A stretch of DNA of 64,000 bases from Burkholderiales bacterium (GCA_026400275.1 JAPLPK010000191.1:1-64000); one strand, 5' to 3'. Positions 1 through 10,835 are shown, counted from the stretch's first letter. Notes: generated by a model not told the origin, from the sequence alone. Program-made: numbers and translations.

Positions 1-21
1 CGCTCACCAAGAACTGTAGAC

Positions 22-690
22 TTGCGCCCCATGCCAGCCCCCGCCTACGCCCGTTGCGACATCCGCAGTTACAGCGGTGAACACATGGCGCACGCGCACG
101 ACTACGCCCAGGTCATGTTTGCCGTGCAAGGCCGCATGGAGTTGGAAATTGGTGGCCAGGCCAGCTTTGCCGACACGGCCTGTGGCGTGGTGATTCCGGC
201 CGGGGTGGCCCATGGTTTTCTGGCCAGCGCCAATGCCCGCATGTGGGTGGCCGATGTGCCAGCCCATGCCGGCTTGGAGCGCATGCGGCGCTTTGCCGTT
301 CCCGCTACGCTGGGCAGCATAGACACGGTGGCCGACCAGCTCACCGCCATACTGCAAGCCCCCAAGGTGCTGCAGCGCCGCAGCCTGCGCCTGCTGGAGC
401 TGGACCAGGCGCTGGACGCTGCCCTGCACGAAAACTGGACGACGGCGCGCATGGCGGCCCTGTTCTTTCTGAGCCCGCAGCGCTTCCACGTCCGCCTGCT
501 GGAGCTGACCGGCACCACACCCCAGGCCTATTTACGCGCACGCCGCCTGCGCCAGGCCATGCAGTGGATACAGGCCGGCATGCCGCTGGAGACGGCGGCG
601 CTGCAGCTAGGCTACCGCACGGCCAGCGCCCTGGCCTACGCGCTGCGAAGAGACTACCGGGTGGGCGCCAAACAGCTGCGCAAGTCCTGA
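22..690 (+). CDS. AraC-family transcriptional regulator with N-terminal cupin
   Basis: 222 aa ORF; cupin-like [14 protein letters not shown] and C-terminal HTH ([39 protein letters not shown]). Confidence 0.85.
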   Translation: MRPMPAPAYARCDIRSYSGEHMAHAHDYAQVMFAVQGRMELEIGGQASFADTACGVVIPAGVAHGFLASANARMWVADVPAHAGLERMRRFAVPATLGSIDTVADQLTAILQAPKVLQRRSLRLLELDQALDAALHENWTTARMAALFFLSPQRFHVRLLELTGTTPQAYLRARRLRQAMQWIQAGMPLETAALQLGYRTASALAYALRRDYRVGAKQLRKS

Positions 691-752
691 AATGGCCCCG
701 AGAACAAGAGTTTCTCGATAGTCACGCATCGGCACTGCCCCAGCATGGGGGC

Positions 753-1652
753 ATGCAAAACAAATCTCTCTCCGGCACGTTGATGGTCCTGGGCGCCGCC
801 GTCTTGTGGGGTACCACCGGCACCACCCAAAGCCTGGTCCCCACGCATCTCTCGGCCTACTGGATAGGCGCTTTGCGCCTGGTGGTGGCAGCGGCGTTCT
901 TCAGCGTCATCACCTTGGCCACGTTGTCCCGCACGCAGCTGCGCCTGGGCTTGCGCGCCCTGCCCGGCTGGAGCGTGCTGCTGGCCGGTGCCAGCGTAGC
1001 GGGCTACAACCTGGCTTTCTTTGCCGGCGTCAAGGCCACGGGCGTGGCCATAGGCACGGCTATTGCCCTGGGTAGTGGCCCGCTGTGGGCCGGCCTGCTG
1101 CAATGGCTGCTAACACGCCAGCTGCCAGCAGGGAGCTGGTGGCTGGGCACGCTGTTGGCGGTGGGCGGCGGCAGCCTGATGGTGCTGTCTGGCGCGTCCT
1201 CCAGTGGTGCGGCAGCCAGCCTGCAAGGCATCGCCCTGTGCCTGTTGGCCGGCCTGAGCTACGCCGTATACGCGCTGCTGAACCAGCGCCTGGTGCACGC
1301 GACCTCACCCACCATGGCGACGCTGGCTGCGTTCGGCACAGCCGCTGCGCTAGCAGTGCCCGTGGCCTGGGCCATCTCGGGCAGTGTGACACCCGGCCCG
1401 CGCGACTGGGCCGTGGTGGGCTATCTGGGGGTGGTAGCCACTAGCATGGCCTACCTGCTGTTCAGCCACGCGCTGCGCTGGATCAGCAGCGCCACCGCCG
1501 TCACCCTGGCGCTGGCCGAGCCGCTGGTGGCGTTCTGCCTGGCCCTGCTGGTGCTGCACGAGGCGGCCAGCACCGGCGCCTTCATCGGCCTGGGCCTGGT
1601 GCTGGCAGGGCTGGCCGTGGTGGTGCTGGCTGAGGTGCGGCGCAAGGCCTGA
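753..1652 (+). CDS. EamA/DMT-family transporter
   Basis: 300 aa from ATG 753 inside the longer ORF; multiple TM segments and two EamA repeats. Confidence 0.85.
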   Translation: MQNKSLSGTLMVLGAAVLWGTTGTTQSLVPTHLSAYWIGALRLVVAAAFFSVITLATLSRTQLRLGLRALPGWSVLLAGASVAGYNLAFFAGVKATGVAIGTAIALGSGPLWAGLLQWLLTRQLPAGSWWLGTLLAVGGGSLMVLSGASSSGAAASLQGIALCLLAGLSYAVYALLNQRLVHATSPTMATLAAFGTAAALAVPVAWAISGSVTPGPRDWAVVGYLGVVATSMAYLLFSHALRWISSATAVTLALAEPLVAFCLALLVLHEAASTGAFIGLGLVLAGLAVVVLAEVRRKA

Positions 1653-1668
1653 GCGGGCTCAGGCGCGA

Positions 1669-3258
1669 TCAAGCACGCTGGGGCGCCAGCGTCTTGGCGT
1701 ACAGCGAGGCACCGGTCAGGTCCTTCAGCGTCACCGTCATGACCTTGGTCTTGGCGTCGATGTCCACCTGGCCGAAGAACTGGTAACCAGCCGAGGGGGC
1801 GGTGTTCTGCTCCGGCGGAGCCTTTTGGTAGACAACTTGCATGCCGAAGGTGTCATCCACCTTGTTCGGGCCAAAGCTGCCCGAGTTCAGCGGGCCGGAG
1901 ACGAATTCCCAGAACGGCGCAAAGTCGTTGAACTGGGCCTTGGCCGGGTCGAAGTAATGCGCGGCGGTGTAGTGCACATCGGCGGTCAGCCACACCACGT
2001 TGTGGATGCCGGCGCGCTTGATCTCGCGTAGCAGGCGGGCGATCTCGATCTCCCGGCCGCGTGGGGCCCCGTTGTCGCCGTTGGCAATGGCTTCCCATTT
2101 GTCGCGGCCTTCGGCGTCCTTGCCGTCTGGCACCTGCAGGCCGATGGGCATGTCGGCGGCGATCACCTTCCAGGTGGCCTTGCTGCGCTTCAGGCCGTCC
2201 AGCAGCCAGTCCACCTGGGGGCGGCCCATGAAGGCGCTCTCGGGCGTTTCGCTGGTTTGCAGGTTGGCGCTGTTGGGGCCACGGTAGCTGCGCATGTCCA
2301 CCACGAACATGTCCAGCAACGGACCCTGGGGCAGGTGGCGGTAGACGCGCTGGCTTTCCACATCGGCGGTGCGGCGCAGCGGCGCGTATTCCAGGAAGGC
2401 CTTGGCACCGCGTGCCGTCAGCAGGGGCACATTCTTCTCGGTGTAGCGCGGATCTCCGCTGACGTCTTTGGAGTCCGACCAGTTGTTGGTGACCTCGTGG
2501 TCGTCCCACTGCCAGATCTGCGGCACGTCGGCAGCCATGCGGCGGATGTTGGCGTCCATCAGGTTGTAGCGGTGGCGACCACGGTATTCGTTCAGCGTCT
2601 CGGCCACCTTACTGACCTCTTCGGTCACGATGTTGTTCCAGATGCTGCCGTCGGGCAGCTTGACCTGGGCGCTGATGGGGCCGTCGGCGTAAATGGTGTC
2701 GCCGCTGTGCAGGAAGAAGTCGGGGTTCACCTTGCGCATCTGGTCGTAGATGGACATACCGCCCCAGGCCTCGTTGATGCCCCAGCCCTGGCCGGCGGTG
2801 TCGCCGCTCCAGGTGAAGCGCACGTCGCGCACAGCGCGGCTACCGGCCGCTGCCGGCAGCCGCAGGTGGCCGGCCATGGGCTCGGACATCACGCGTTCGT
2901 TGTGCAGGTCTTGCAGGATCACGCGGTAGAAAATTTCCTGGCCGGCAGGCAGGCCTGCCAGGTCCAGGCGGCCGGTGAAGTCGCTGTCGTCCATCAAATA
3001 CGGGCCGCGCACGCGGGTGCTGTTGGCAAAGCTGGCGGTGGTAGACCAGTCCACCCACAGGCGGGCCGGGCGGTCGCTGCGCGTCCAGACGATGGCGCCG
3101 TCGGCCTTGGGGTCGCCGCTTTGGATGCCATGGGCCATCTGCGGGCGCATGGCATCGCGGGTGATGACGGCGGGGGCGGACTGGGCCCAGCTACGCAGCG
3201 GCAAGGCGGTGGCACCGGCAACAGCGGTGGTGGCGTTCAAAAACAGGCGGCGATCCAT
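1669..3258 (-). CDS. phoD: Alkaline phosphatase D (PhoD-like metallophosphatase) with Tat-like signal
   Basis: 530 aa from MDRRLFLNATTAVAG; HGIQSGDPKADGAIVWTRSDRPA, HSGDTIYADGP, WQWDDHEVTNNW motifs. Confidence 0.9.
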   Translation of the reverse strand: MDRRLFLNATTAVAGATALPLRSWAQSAPAVITRDAMRPQMAHGIQSGDPKADGAIVWTRSDRPARLWVDWSTTASFANSTRVRGPYLMDDSDFTGRLDLAGLPAGQEIFYRVILQDLHNERVMSEPMAGHLRLPAAAGSRAVRDVRFTWSGDTAGQGWGINEAWGGMSIYDQMRKVNPDFFLHSGDTIYADGPISAQVKLPDGSIWNNIVTEEVSKVAETLNEYRGRHRYNLMDANIRRMAADVPQIWQWDDHEVTNNWSDSKDVSGDPRYTEKNVPLLTARGAKAFLEYAPLRRTADVESQRVYRHLPQGPLLDMFVVDMRSYRGPNSANLQTSETPESAFMGRPQVDWLLDGLKRSKATWKVIAADMPIGLQVPDGKDAEGRDKWEAIANGDNGAPRGREIEIARLLREIKRAGIHNVVWLTADVHYTAAHYFDPAKAQFNDFAPFWEFVSGPLNSGSFGPNKVDDTFGMQVVYQKAPPEQNTAPSAGYQFFGQVDIDAKTKVMTVTLKDLTGASLYAKTLAPQRA

Positions 3259-3573
3259 GCAACTCTCCAATCGTGGGTAATCGATACAAGCAGTACAAGC
3301 CCGCATTCTTGAAAACCCAAATGTCAACCGTATGACCCCGGCATAACCAAGCCGCCGCGCCAACGTTTCAGGCCCATTCTCGCCACTGCCTTTATTCGAC
3401 AAGCGTGAGCAGCTACTGAATGCATAGCAAAAAGAGTATCAAAGTAGAGGATGACAGACACAAAACTTCACACAAACAGGTGAGCGTGCGACAGAATGTG
3501 GCAGCTATTTGTCGCCAAGTAGCCGATAGAAACCTGAGACCCAGGGTGTAACCCCATATTTGAAAGCGCGTCT

Positions 3574-5541
3574 ATGACCTTTGCAGCAGCCTCCCCCCAT
3601 CAATCGGTCGCGCGCAAGCTGGCGCTTGTGTCCCTGGCCGGGCTTGCCATCGTGCTGCTAGCCGTCAGCATCACCATTGGTTGGCTTGAGCACAACAGCA
3701 CCCAGGCGCTGATGGTCAAGTCGGTGGAGGAGAAGGTGCAAAGCGTAGCCGCTGTGGCCGATGCCTATGACCAGATCAACCGCAGCACGGTGCAGAACGA
3801 CTTCGACAGCTTCCGCCAAAAGTTCGACCCGGCACTTGTGCTGGATGAAACCACGGGCGATCTGAGCAATGCAGGCACCGTGCTGAACAATGACTTCACG
3901 CTGGTGGACCAGTTCAGCAAGGACCACGGGGGCGTCGCCACGGTGTTTGCCAAGAAGGGCGAAGACTTCCTGCGCGTTACCACCTCGCTGAAGAAGCAGG
4001 ACGGCACACGCGCCATGGGCACCCTGCTAGACCGAAACCACCCGGCCTACAAGCTGGTCACGGCCGGCCAGGGCTACACCGGCCCGGCCGTGCTGTTCGG
4101 CAAGCCCTATATGACGCACTACGAGCCTGTCAAAAATGCGGCCGGCGCCATCACGGGCATTCTGTTTGTCGGCAGCGACATTTCGCTGCAGCAGACCGCG
4201 TTGGAAAAGCAGGTGGCTGCTTCCCACTTCTTCGCCACCGGAGGCATTTACTACATAGATGCCAAGAACGCCCTGGCAGACGCGGTGTTCATCGCCCACC
4301 CCAGCGCCAAAGGCAAGAAGGTGCTGGAGGCCTATCCGCAGGCCGAGAAGTTCCTGCAAGAGCTGTCTACCGCGCCCGACGGCTATGTGCGCAATGCCTC
4401 CCCGCTGTTGGGTGAGCAGAAGGACAACCGCTGGGCCTTGATGCGCAAGACGCAGTCCGGCAAGGGCTGGCTGGTGGCCGAGGTGTCCGAAAAGGAATCC
4501 ATGGCCGAATACTGGCGCAATATGGGCGTGATCTGGGGCCTGCTGGCCGCCACCACGCTGCTGCTAGGCGCGGGCCTGTATCTGCTGGTGCGCCGCAACG
4601 TCAGCCAGCCGCTGGAGGAGCTTACCCGTGCCGTCACAACCGTAGCCCATGGCGACCTGACGCAAACCTTCGTGACAAAGCGCAAGGACGAAATCGGCGC
4701 CCTGGTCAATGAAGTCGAGGGCATGCGCCAACGCTATCTGCAGGCCTTGTCGCAGGTGCGCTCTTCGGTGGACAGCATCAACAACGCCAGCAGCGAGATT
4801 GCCACCGGCAACCAGGACCTGAGCAGCCGCACCGAACAGGCTGCCAGCAGCCTGCAGACCACCGCCTCCAGCATGGAAGAGTTGACATCCACCGTTCGGC
4901 AGTCAGCCGATGCCGCGCAGCAGGCCAATAAACTGGCCGCGTCCGCTGCCGCCGTGGCCGCACGCGGTGGCTCGGTGGTGGGCGAGGTGGTGGCCACCAT
5001 GCACGACATCAACCAAGGCTCCAAGAAAATTGCCGACATCATCGGAGTGATCGACGGCATTGCCTTCCAGACCAATATCCTGGCGCTGAACGCCGCCGTG
5101 GAAGCCGCCCGCGCCGGGGAGCAAGGCCGTGGCTTTGCCGTGGTGGCCAGCGAGGTGCGCAACCTGGCTGGGCGCAGCGCCGACGCGGCCAAGGAGATCA
5201 AGCAACTGATAGGCGCGTCCGTCACGAAGATCGAATCCGGCGCTCAGCTGGTGCAGGACGCGGGCAGCACCATGGACGAAATCGTGCGCTCGGTGCAACG
5301 TGTCAGCGACATCATTGGCGAAATCACCTCTGCGTCCTCGGAGCAGTCGGGCGGCATTGCCGAGGTGAATACCGCCGTCAGCCAGCTGGACCAGATGACG
5401 CAGCAAAACGCCGCACTGGTGGAACAATCTGCCGCCGCAGCCGAAAGCCTACGCGACCAGGCCGAGCGCCTGGCCCAGGCCGTGGCAGTGTTCAAGCTGG
5501 CCGGCGCGGGCGCCAGCCTGCCACGGCTGACGCACGGCTGA
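3574..5541 (+). CDS. Methyl-accepting chemotaxis protein with Cache sensor
   Basis: N-terminal TM, periplasmic Cache3/Cache2-like domain, HAMP, and MCP hairpin signature [44 protein letters not shown]. Confidence 0.95.
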   Translation: MTFAAASPHQSVARKLALVSLAGLAIVLLAVSITIGWLEHNSTQALMVKSVEEKVQSVAAVADAYDQINRSTVQNDFDSFRQKFDPALVLDETTGDLSNAGTVLNNDFTLVDQFSKDHGGVATVFAKKGEDFLRVTTSLKKQDGTRAMGTLLDRNHPAYKLVTAGQGYTGPAVLFGKPYMTHYEPVKNAAGAITGILFVGSDISLQQTALEKQVAASHFFATGGIYYIDAKNALADAVFIAHPSAKGKKVLEAYPQAEKFLQELSTAPDGYVRNASPLLGEQKDNRWALMRKTQSGKGWLVAEVSEKESMAEYWRNMGVIWGLLAATTLLLGAGLYLLVRRNVSQPLEELTRAVTTVAHGDLTQTFVTKRKDEIGALVNEVEGMRQRYLQALSQVRSSVDSINNASSEIATGNQDLSSRTEQAASSLQTTASSMEELTSTVRQSADAAQQANKLAASAAAVAARGGSVVGEVVATMHDINQGSKKIADIIGVIDGIAFQTNILALNAAVEAARAGEQGRGFAVVASEVRNLAGRSADAAKEIKQLIGASVTKIESGAQLVQDAGSTMDEIVRSVQRVSDIIGEITSASSEQSGGIAEVNTAVSQLDQMTQQNAALVEQSAAAAESLRDQAERLAQAVAVFKLAGAGASLPRLTHG

Positions 5542-5556
5542 TCCGAACCGGATCAG
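5538..5556. terminator. Hairpin between convergent MCP and cardiolipin synthase genes
   Basis: CTGATCCG-aac-CGGATCAG perfect 8-bp stem at the stop codon; no T-tract. Confidence 0.4.
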
Positions 5557-5570
5557 TAGCGTTAGTAGCT

Positions 5571-6788
5571 TTAGTAGCGCTTGCCGCTGACGCGCAGCAT
5601 CAAGCGCATCACCAGCATGGCCACATATTCCATGGCGCGCTGGCGTACAGGCCGGCTGGCGTACTGGGCCGGATCCATGGGCCGGCCCTCTTCCTCCATC
5701 GCGCGGTGCAGCCGCCCGTGCAGGCTGGCCGCGAAGCTGCTGTCTGAGACCACCACATTCGCCTCGCGGGCCAGCAGCAAACTCAGCGGGTCCAGGTTGG
5801 ACGAACCCACGGTGGCCCAGTGGCCGTCAATGACAGCCACCTTGGCATGCAAAAAGCTGGGCGCGTACTCGAATATCTCGACCCCCGCCCCCAGCAGCAC
5901 GCCGTACACCGGCCGGGCTGCGTAGTACTGCATAAAGTATTCATAGCGCCCTTGCAGCAGCAAACGCACGCGCCCGCCGCGCTGGGCCGCCGCTACCAGG
6001 GCCTTGCGCAACCGGAAACCGGGCACAAAGTAGGCGTTGGCAATGATGATCTCGTGCTGCGCACCGGCGATGGCGCGCAGATAGGCAGCCTCGATGCGCA
6101 TGCGGCTGCGCAGGTTATCGCGCAAAACGAGTGCAGCGCTTGTAGTACCTGCGCTAGTAGCTACGAAATCAGTAGCAACAGGAACGGGCCACGATTTGGG
6201 CGACAGCAAGATGTTGACCGCGTCGTGCAAGTCATGCTGGCGCAAATCGCGCACGGCCTGCAGGCGCTGCCACAGCACGTCCATGGTGGCGGCAATCTGC
6301 GCCACCAGCGGGCCCGTTACCTGCACGGCAAAGTCGAAACGCGGCGCATCCAGCACGCCGTAGCTGGGGTCGTGGAAGTCGTCCAGGATGTTGATGCCGC
6401 CGCAAAAAGCCAGCGTGCCGTCCACCACGCACAGCTTGCGGTGCAGGCGCCGCCAGCGCGTGGGCAACAGCAGGCCCCAGAGCTTGACCGGCGAAAACAC
6501 CCGCCAGCGCACGCCGGCCAGCTCCAGCCGCATGCGCCATTCAGCAGACGGCTCGTCCGTACCCAGACCGTCCACCACCACCTGGGTACGCACGCCGCGC
6601 TGAGCTGCACGCACCAGGGCCTCCCCCACCTGAGCACCCGCACCGGTGAAGTCGAAAATATAGGTCTCTAGCTGTACTGTGTGGCGGGCAGCATCCATAG
6701 CGCTGACCAAGGCGGGGAAGAATTCCCTACTACCCTCCAACAATGCCAGCTGGTGACCGCCGCGCAAATGGGCTGCTTGGCGTGGCAT
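5571..6788 (-). CDS. clsB: Cardiolipin synthase B / phospholipase D family
   Basis: Two HxK(x)4D motifs (HRKLCVVDG, HAKVAVIDG); 406 aa from MPRQAAHLRGG. Confidence 0.85.
   Translation of the reverse strand: MPRQAAHLRGGHQLALLEGSREFFPALVSAMDAARHTVQLETYIFDFTGAGAQVGEALVRAAQRGVRTQVVVDGLGTDEPSAEWRMRLELAGVRWRVFSPVKLWGLLLPTRWRRLHRKLCVVDGTLAFCGGINILDDFHDPSYGVLDAPRFDFAVQVTGPLVAQIAATMDVLWQRLQAVRDLRQHDLHDAVNILLSPKSWPVPVATDFVATSAGTTSAALVLRDNLRSRMRIEAAYLRAIAGAQHEIIIANAYFVPGFRLRKALVAAAQRGGRVRLLLQGRYEYFMQYYAARPVYGVLLGAGVEIFEYAPSFLHAKVAVIDGHWATVGSSNLDPLSLLLAREANVVVSDSSFAASLHGRLHRAMEEEGRPMDPAQYASRPVRQRAMEYVAMLVMRLMLRVSGKRY
6132..6177 (+). repeat. Dispersed hairpin repeat copy R1, inside the clsB coding sequence (antisense to the gene)
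   Basis: gcagcgcttgtagtacctgcgctagtagctacgaaatcagtagca aligns to the CTAGCGCAGGTAnnACCTGCGCAAGCAGCTAt..ATAGCA consensus. Confidence 0.65.
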
Positions 6789-6789
6789 G

Positions 6790-7518
6790 TCACATCCTGA
6801 ATTCGGCCAGCAGGGGCAAGTGGTCGGACATGCGCCACCAAATCCGCCCGCGCGGCACTTCCAGGCCCAGCGGCTGCATGCCGCGCGCATACACATAGTC
6901 CAGCTGCGCCAGGGGCAGGCGCGAGGGATAGGTGCGCACGCCCGACTTGTCGAAGCAGTGCATCTGGATGCGGTTCAGCGCCATGCGCATCTGGTTGCCC
7001 CAGTCGTTGAAGTCGCCGGCCACCACCAACCGCACATCCGGAGGAATCTCGCGGGCGATATAGGCCGCCAGCTGCTGCACCTGGCGCGCCCGGCTGGCCG
7101 GAATCAGCCCCAGGTGCACCACGATCACATGCACTGGTACGTCTTCCACCACCACATGCACATGCAGCAGGCCACGTTGCTCGAAGCGGTGGTCGGAGAT
7201 GTCCTCATGCTTGTGCCAGACCACCGGCCAGCGCGACAGCAGCGCGTTGCCGTGCTCGCCGTGGCGGGTGAAGGCATTGGTCTGGTAGACGGCCTCATAG
7301 CCCTCGGGGGCCAGAAAGTCGGCCTGCGGCATGTCGGGCCAGCGGGTGAAGTAGTCCTGCTCGCTGCGGTTGAGCTTGCGCACCTCCTGCAAACAGACGA
7401 TGTCGGCGTCCAGCTGCTCCACCGCATGGCCCAGGTTGTGGATCTCCAGCCGACGTGCCGGCCCCAGCCCCTGCACGCCCTTATGGATGTTGTAAGTTGC
7501 AACGCGTAAGACGGTCAT
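6790..7518 (-). CDS. Endonuclease/exonuclease/phosphatase family protein
   Basis: VATYNIHKGVQG...DIVCLQEV...VAGDFNDWG...SDHLPLLAEF EEP motifs. Confidence 0.9.
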   Translation of the reverse strand: MTVLRVATYNIHKGVQGLGPARRLEIHNLGHAVEQLDADIVCLQEVRKLNRSEQDYFTRWPDMPQADFLAPEGYEAVYQTNAFTRHGEHGNALLSRWPVVWHKHEDISDHRFEQRGLLHVHVVVEDVPVHVIVVHLGLIPASRARQVQQLAAYIAREIPPDVRLVVAGDFNDWGNQMRMALNRIQMHCFDKSGVRTYPSRLPLAQLDYVYARGMQPLGLEVPRGRIWWRMSDHLPLLAEFRM

Positions 7519-7979
7519 GGCATGAATCGGGGCAACATCAGGATGGCCTCTGCGTTAGAAGGTGAATAACAGGCTTGCGCTGCTGCATGGTACGGCAACC
7601 ATTGATAGGCCGTGTGCTCCCGCGCGTGGAGCTGCACTGCGGTACCCGCTGGCACCTGCAGGCTGAAGAGTCGCTCGCGGTTCAGCAGCACGCCGGGCGC
7701 ATAACGGTGCCGCCATTGGGGGTAGATGGGGTAGACGTTTTCCAGCTGCCAGTCGCGCAAACCCGCCGCCAGCAGACTCCCGGCGCCGCAGCGTATGCCG
7801 GTTTCCTCGGCTACTTCCCGCGCGGCCGTGAGGGCAAAGTCCTCGTCCCAGTGGTCTTTGCTACCGGTGACGGACTGCCAGAATTCGTCCGCATCCGCAC
7901 GGCGTATCAGCAGCACGTCCAGGGCTGGCGTATGGATCACCACCAGCACGGATTCGGGGATTTTGAAAGCAACAGCCAT
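7515..7979 (-). CDS. nudB: Dihydroneopterin triphosphate diphosphatase (Nudix)
   Basis: Nudix box AAREVAEETGI; ADEFWQSVTGS and ENVYPIYPQWRHRYAPG typical of NudB. Confidence 0.85.
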   Translation of the reverse strand: MAVAFKIPESVLVVIHTPALDVLLIRRADADEFWQSVTGSKDHWDEDFALTAAREVAEETGIRCGAGSLLAAGLRDWQLENVYPIYPQWRHRYAPGVLLNRERLFSLQVPAGTAVQLHAREHTAYQWLPYHAAAQACYSPSNAEAILMLPRFMP

Positions 7980-8061
7980 GGTGGCATGTTAATCAGCTAC
8001 TGCCATAAAGGTCATGCGCCAACACACATAGTGTCAAACCACCGGGAGCCTAGAATCAAGC

Positions 8062-8093
8062 ACCGGGCCCAAGCTATTGCCGCCCGGTTTTTT
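8062..8093 (+). terminator. Intrinsic terminator-like hairpin upstream of guaC (possible attenuator)
   Basis: ACCGGGC-ccaagctattgcc-GCCCGGT followed by TTTTT. Confidence 0.6.
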
Positions 8094-8172
8094 GTGGGCT
8101 GTGCAACGCAGCCCCTGCAGCCGGCTCCAGTCCAAGCGCTCCACCTTCTCACCTCAAGAAAGCTGGAACCCC

Positions 8173-9141
8173 ATGGAAATCTTCGACTACGACAACATCC
8201 TTCTGCTGCCCCGCCAATGCCGGGTAGAAAGCCGCGCCGAGTGCGACACCAGCGTCACGCTGGGCGGGCGCAGCTTCCGCATCCCGGTGGTGCCGGCGAA
8301 TATGAAAACCGTGGTGAACGCCCCGCTGTGTGTCTGGCTGGCCCAGCACGGCTACTTCTACGTGATGCACCGCTTCGACCTGGACAATGTGCAGTTTGTG
8401 CGGGACATGCATGCGCGTGGCGCCTTCGCATCGATCTCGCTGGGTGTGAAAGCGCCGGACTATGCGACGGTGGACCAGCTCGCCGCCGACGGCCTGGTGC
8501 CCGAGTACATCACCATCGACATTGCCCATGGCCATGCCGATACGGTGCAAAAGATGATTGCCTACCTGAAGCAAAAGCTGCCCGCGTCCTTCATCATCGC
8601 CGGCAACGTAGGCACACCCGAAGCCGTGATCGACCTGGAAAGCTGGGGCGCTGACGCCACCAAGGTAGGCATAGGCCCGGGCAAGGTCTGCATCACCCGG
8701 CTGAAGACCGGCTTTGGCACCGGCGGCTGGCAGCTGTCAGCCCTGAAATGGTGTGCCCGTGTGGCCACCAAGCCCATCATTGCCGACGGCGGCATCCGCG
8801 AACATGGCGACATCGCAAAATCCATCCGCTTCGGCGCTAGCATGGTCATGGTGGGCTCGATGCTGGCCGGCCATGAGGAGTCTCCCGGCCAGACGGTGGA
8901 GGTGGACGGCAAGCTTTTCAAAGAGTATTACGGCTCGGCCAGCGACCACAACAAGGGCGAGTACAAACACGTGGAAGGCAAGCGCATCCTGGAGCCCATC
9001 AAGGGCCCGCTGGCCAACACGCTGGTGGAGATGCAGCAGGACATCCAAAGCTCCATCAGCTATTCCGGCGGCCACAAGCTGATGGATATCCGCAAAGTAA
9101 ACTACGTGGTGCTGGGCGGCGACAACGGCCTGATCATGTAA
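8173..9141 (+). CDS. guaC: GMP reductase
   Basis: 323 aa from [34 protein letters not shown] and [20 protein letters not shown]-type GuaC signature. Confidence 0.93.
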   Translation: MEIFDYDNILLLPRQCRVESRAECDTSVTLGGRSFRIPVVPANMKTVVNAPLCVWLAQHGYFYVMHRFDLDNVQFVRDMHARGAFASISLGVKAPDYATVDQLAADGLVPEYITIDIAHGHADTVQKMIAYLKQKLPASFIIAGNVGTPEAVIDLESWGADATKVGIGPGKVCITRLKTGFGTGGWQLSALKWCARVATKPIIADGGIREHGDIAKSIRFGASMVMVGSMLAGHEESPGQTVEVDGKLFKEYYGSASDHNKGEYKHVEGKRILEPIKGPLANTLVEMQQDIQSSISYSGGHKLMDIRKVNYVVLGGDNGLIM

Positions 9142-9144
9142 GTT

Positions 9145-10083
9145 CTACAGCCGTGCGGCCAGGAAGGCATCCAGCGCCGCGCGGTCTGGTCCGTTGACCA
9201 CGCCGCCGGTGCGCTGCACCTTCAACGCTGCGGCCGCCGCAGCGAAGCGCAAAGCCTGGCGGTCGCCCTGCCCTTGCGCCAAGGCCACGGCCAGGGCGGC
9301 ATGGAACACATCGCCGGCGCCATTGGTGTCCACTGCCTTCACTTCAAAAGCATCCAGGCTGTGCAGCCTGCCGTCACCCGCCCGCATCCAGCGCACGCCA
9401 CGCGGCCCAAGCGTCACCACCGCCACCTGCGTACCCGCATCCAGCGCCTGTTGTAACGCGGCAGCCAACGGCACATCGGGCGCAAACGCCACCAGGCCCG
9501 ACTCGGAGAACACCGACCAGTCGGCCAAGGCACTCAGGACCCGCAAATCCTCCTGCGGTGACAAGTCGCCGTCCAGCATGCTAAGCACACCCTGTGATTT
9601 GGCCCACTGCAGCGCCACCAGGGCACCCGGCATCCAGCGCGGGTCTACCGCCACCATATCGGAACCTTGCAGCTGGGCCACATCCAAAGGCGCCGCTAGC
9701 CGCAAGGCATCGCCACGGCAATTGAAAATCTGGCGCTCGCCATGCGCGTCAATCACCACCGCCGAGATGGACGAGGTGGCATTGGGTACCCGTTGCAAGC
9801 CGGAGCAATCCACCCCCAGGCTGTGCACACGTTGGGCCAAAAAACGCCCCGCATCGTCATCTCCCACGGCGCCAAATAGACGTACCCGAGCGCCCAGACG
9901 CGCTGCGGCAATCGAGGCATTCGCAGCCATGCCACCCGACACCAGGCGGTAGGACTGTGCGGGCGTCTTGGTGGGTTGCGTAGGAAACTGGTCGATGTCA
10001 AAACAATGGTCAAGGGCCGCATGCCCCACGGTACTGATACGTGGCCCCGCCGCAGCGGAGCCGCCTTTCTGCAACTCACCCAT
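9145..10083 (-). CDS. PfkB-family sugar kinase
   Basis: SGGMAANASIAAARLGA and DTNGAGDVFHAALAVALAQG PfkB motifs. Confidence 0.9.
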   Translation of the reverse strand: MGELQKGGSAAAGPRISTVGHAALDHCFDIDQFPTQPTKTPAQSYRLVSGGMAANASIAAARLGARVRLFGAVGDDDAGRFLAQRVHSLGVDCSGLQRVPNATSSISAVVIDAHGERQIFNCRGDALRLAAPLDVAQLQGSDMVAVDPRWMPGALVALQWAKSQGVLSMLDGDLSPQEDLRVLSALADWSVFSESGLVAFAPDVPLAAALQQALDAGTQVAVVTLGPRGVRWMRAGDGRLHSLDAFEVKAVDTNGAGDVFHAALAVALAQGQGDRQALRFAAAAAALKVQRTGGVVNGPDRAALDAFLAARL

Positions 10084-10314
10084 AACATCCCTCGTTGATT
10101 CACCGGCTGTTGGCACGCCGTGCGGCCAAGCACTTTGCGGGCATTGTGTCGCAAGAGACTGCGGAAACCTCGGCACTCGCTGGTACTTGCATCGTGGGCC
10201 TGTGCAAATAGGTCAAAAAAATATCAAGGGGCTTTAAAAAGCCAGAAATACTGTGCATAATAGAGGGCTTGCCGCAAGCGAATATTAATTGCTTCCAGGC
10301 ACCAGTTTTAAAGT

Positions 10315-10390
10315 GGGTTCTTAGCTCAGTTGGTAGAGCAGCGGACTCTTAATCCGTAGGTCGACAGTTCGAATCTGTCAGGACCCACCA
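10315..10390 (+). tRNA. tRNA-Lys (anticodon CTT)
   Basis: 76-nt cloverleaf GGGTTCTTAGCTCAGTTGGTAGAGCAGCGGACTCTTAATCCGTAGGTCGACAGTTCGAATCTGTCAGGACCCACCA, encoded CCA, anticodon loop CTCTTAA. Confidence 0.97.
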
Positions 10391-10414
10391 CTTTCAAGCC
10401 TTATGGGCACTGCA

Positions 10415-10452
10415 AAGCCTGCTATTTAACCGATAGTAGGCTTTTCTTTTTT
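10415..10452 (+). terminator. Rho-independent terminator of tRNA-Lys
   Basis: AAGCCTGCTAT-ttaaccg-ATAGTAGGCTT followed by TTCTTTTTT. Confidence 0.85.
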
Positions 10453-10496
10453 CCGATCCCCGGAGAAATTGGCAGGCAACCTATAAGCAGCGCGTC

Positions 10497-10835
10497 CTAT
10501 TTCTCCTGACGCTGTTCATCCGCCAGTCCCAGCTGCGCCATCGAAGTGCGAATCAACTGCACATCCCCTATCCCGATTGCCACCTCTTCGCATTGGCTGA
10601 AACAGGGCTGCTGACGCAAGCGCGCAAGCCGACGACACACTTCGATCAGGTCAATGATCTTCTCCACCACATAGTTGTCGCACACTGGCTGACCAGGGCC
10701 GGCACTCGCACTCGCCAAGCGGTTGCGCAGCGCCTGCAGCTTCCCGATCTCTTCAGTTCTTTTGACCTCAGGCAGGCTGCGAAAGCGTGACCAAAAGTCC
10801 TCGACATCCCGAACGGCTTGCTCTCCATATTTCAT
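10497..10835 (-). CDS. Hypothetical protein
   Basis: 112 aa ORF between tRNA-Lys and the CoA-transferase; no recognised family. Confidence 0.55.
   Translation of the reverse strand: MKYGEQAVRDVEDFWSRFRSLPEVKRTEEIGKLQALRNRLASASAGPGQPVCDNYVVEKIIDLIEVCRRLARLRQQPCFSQCEEVAIGIGDVQLIRTSMAQLGLADEQRQEK

Noticed and set aside
2257-3312. 351-aa plus-strand ORF
   Set aside because: Fully antisense to phoD; shadow ORF.
5552-5580. Copy of the dispersed repeat (tagtagcgttagtagctttagtagcg)
   Set aside because: Only short TAGTAGC-type similarity, no internal hairpin; too weak to call.
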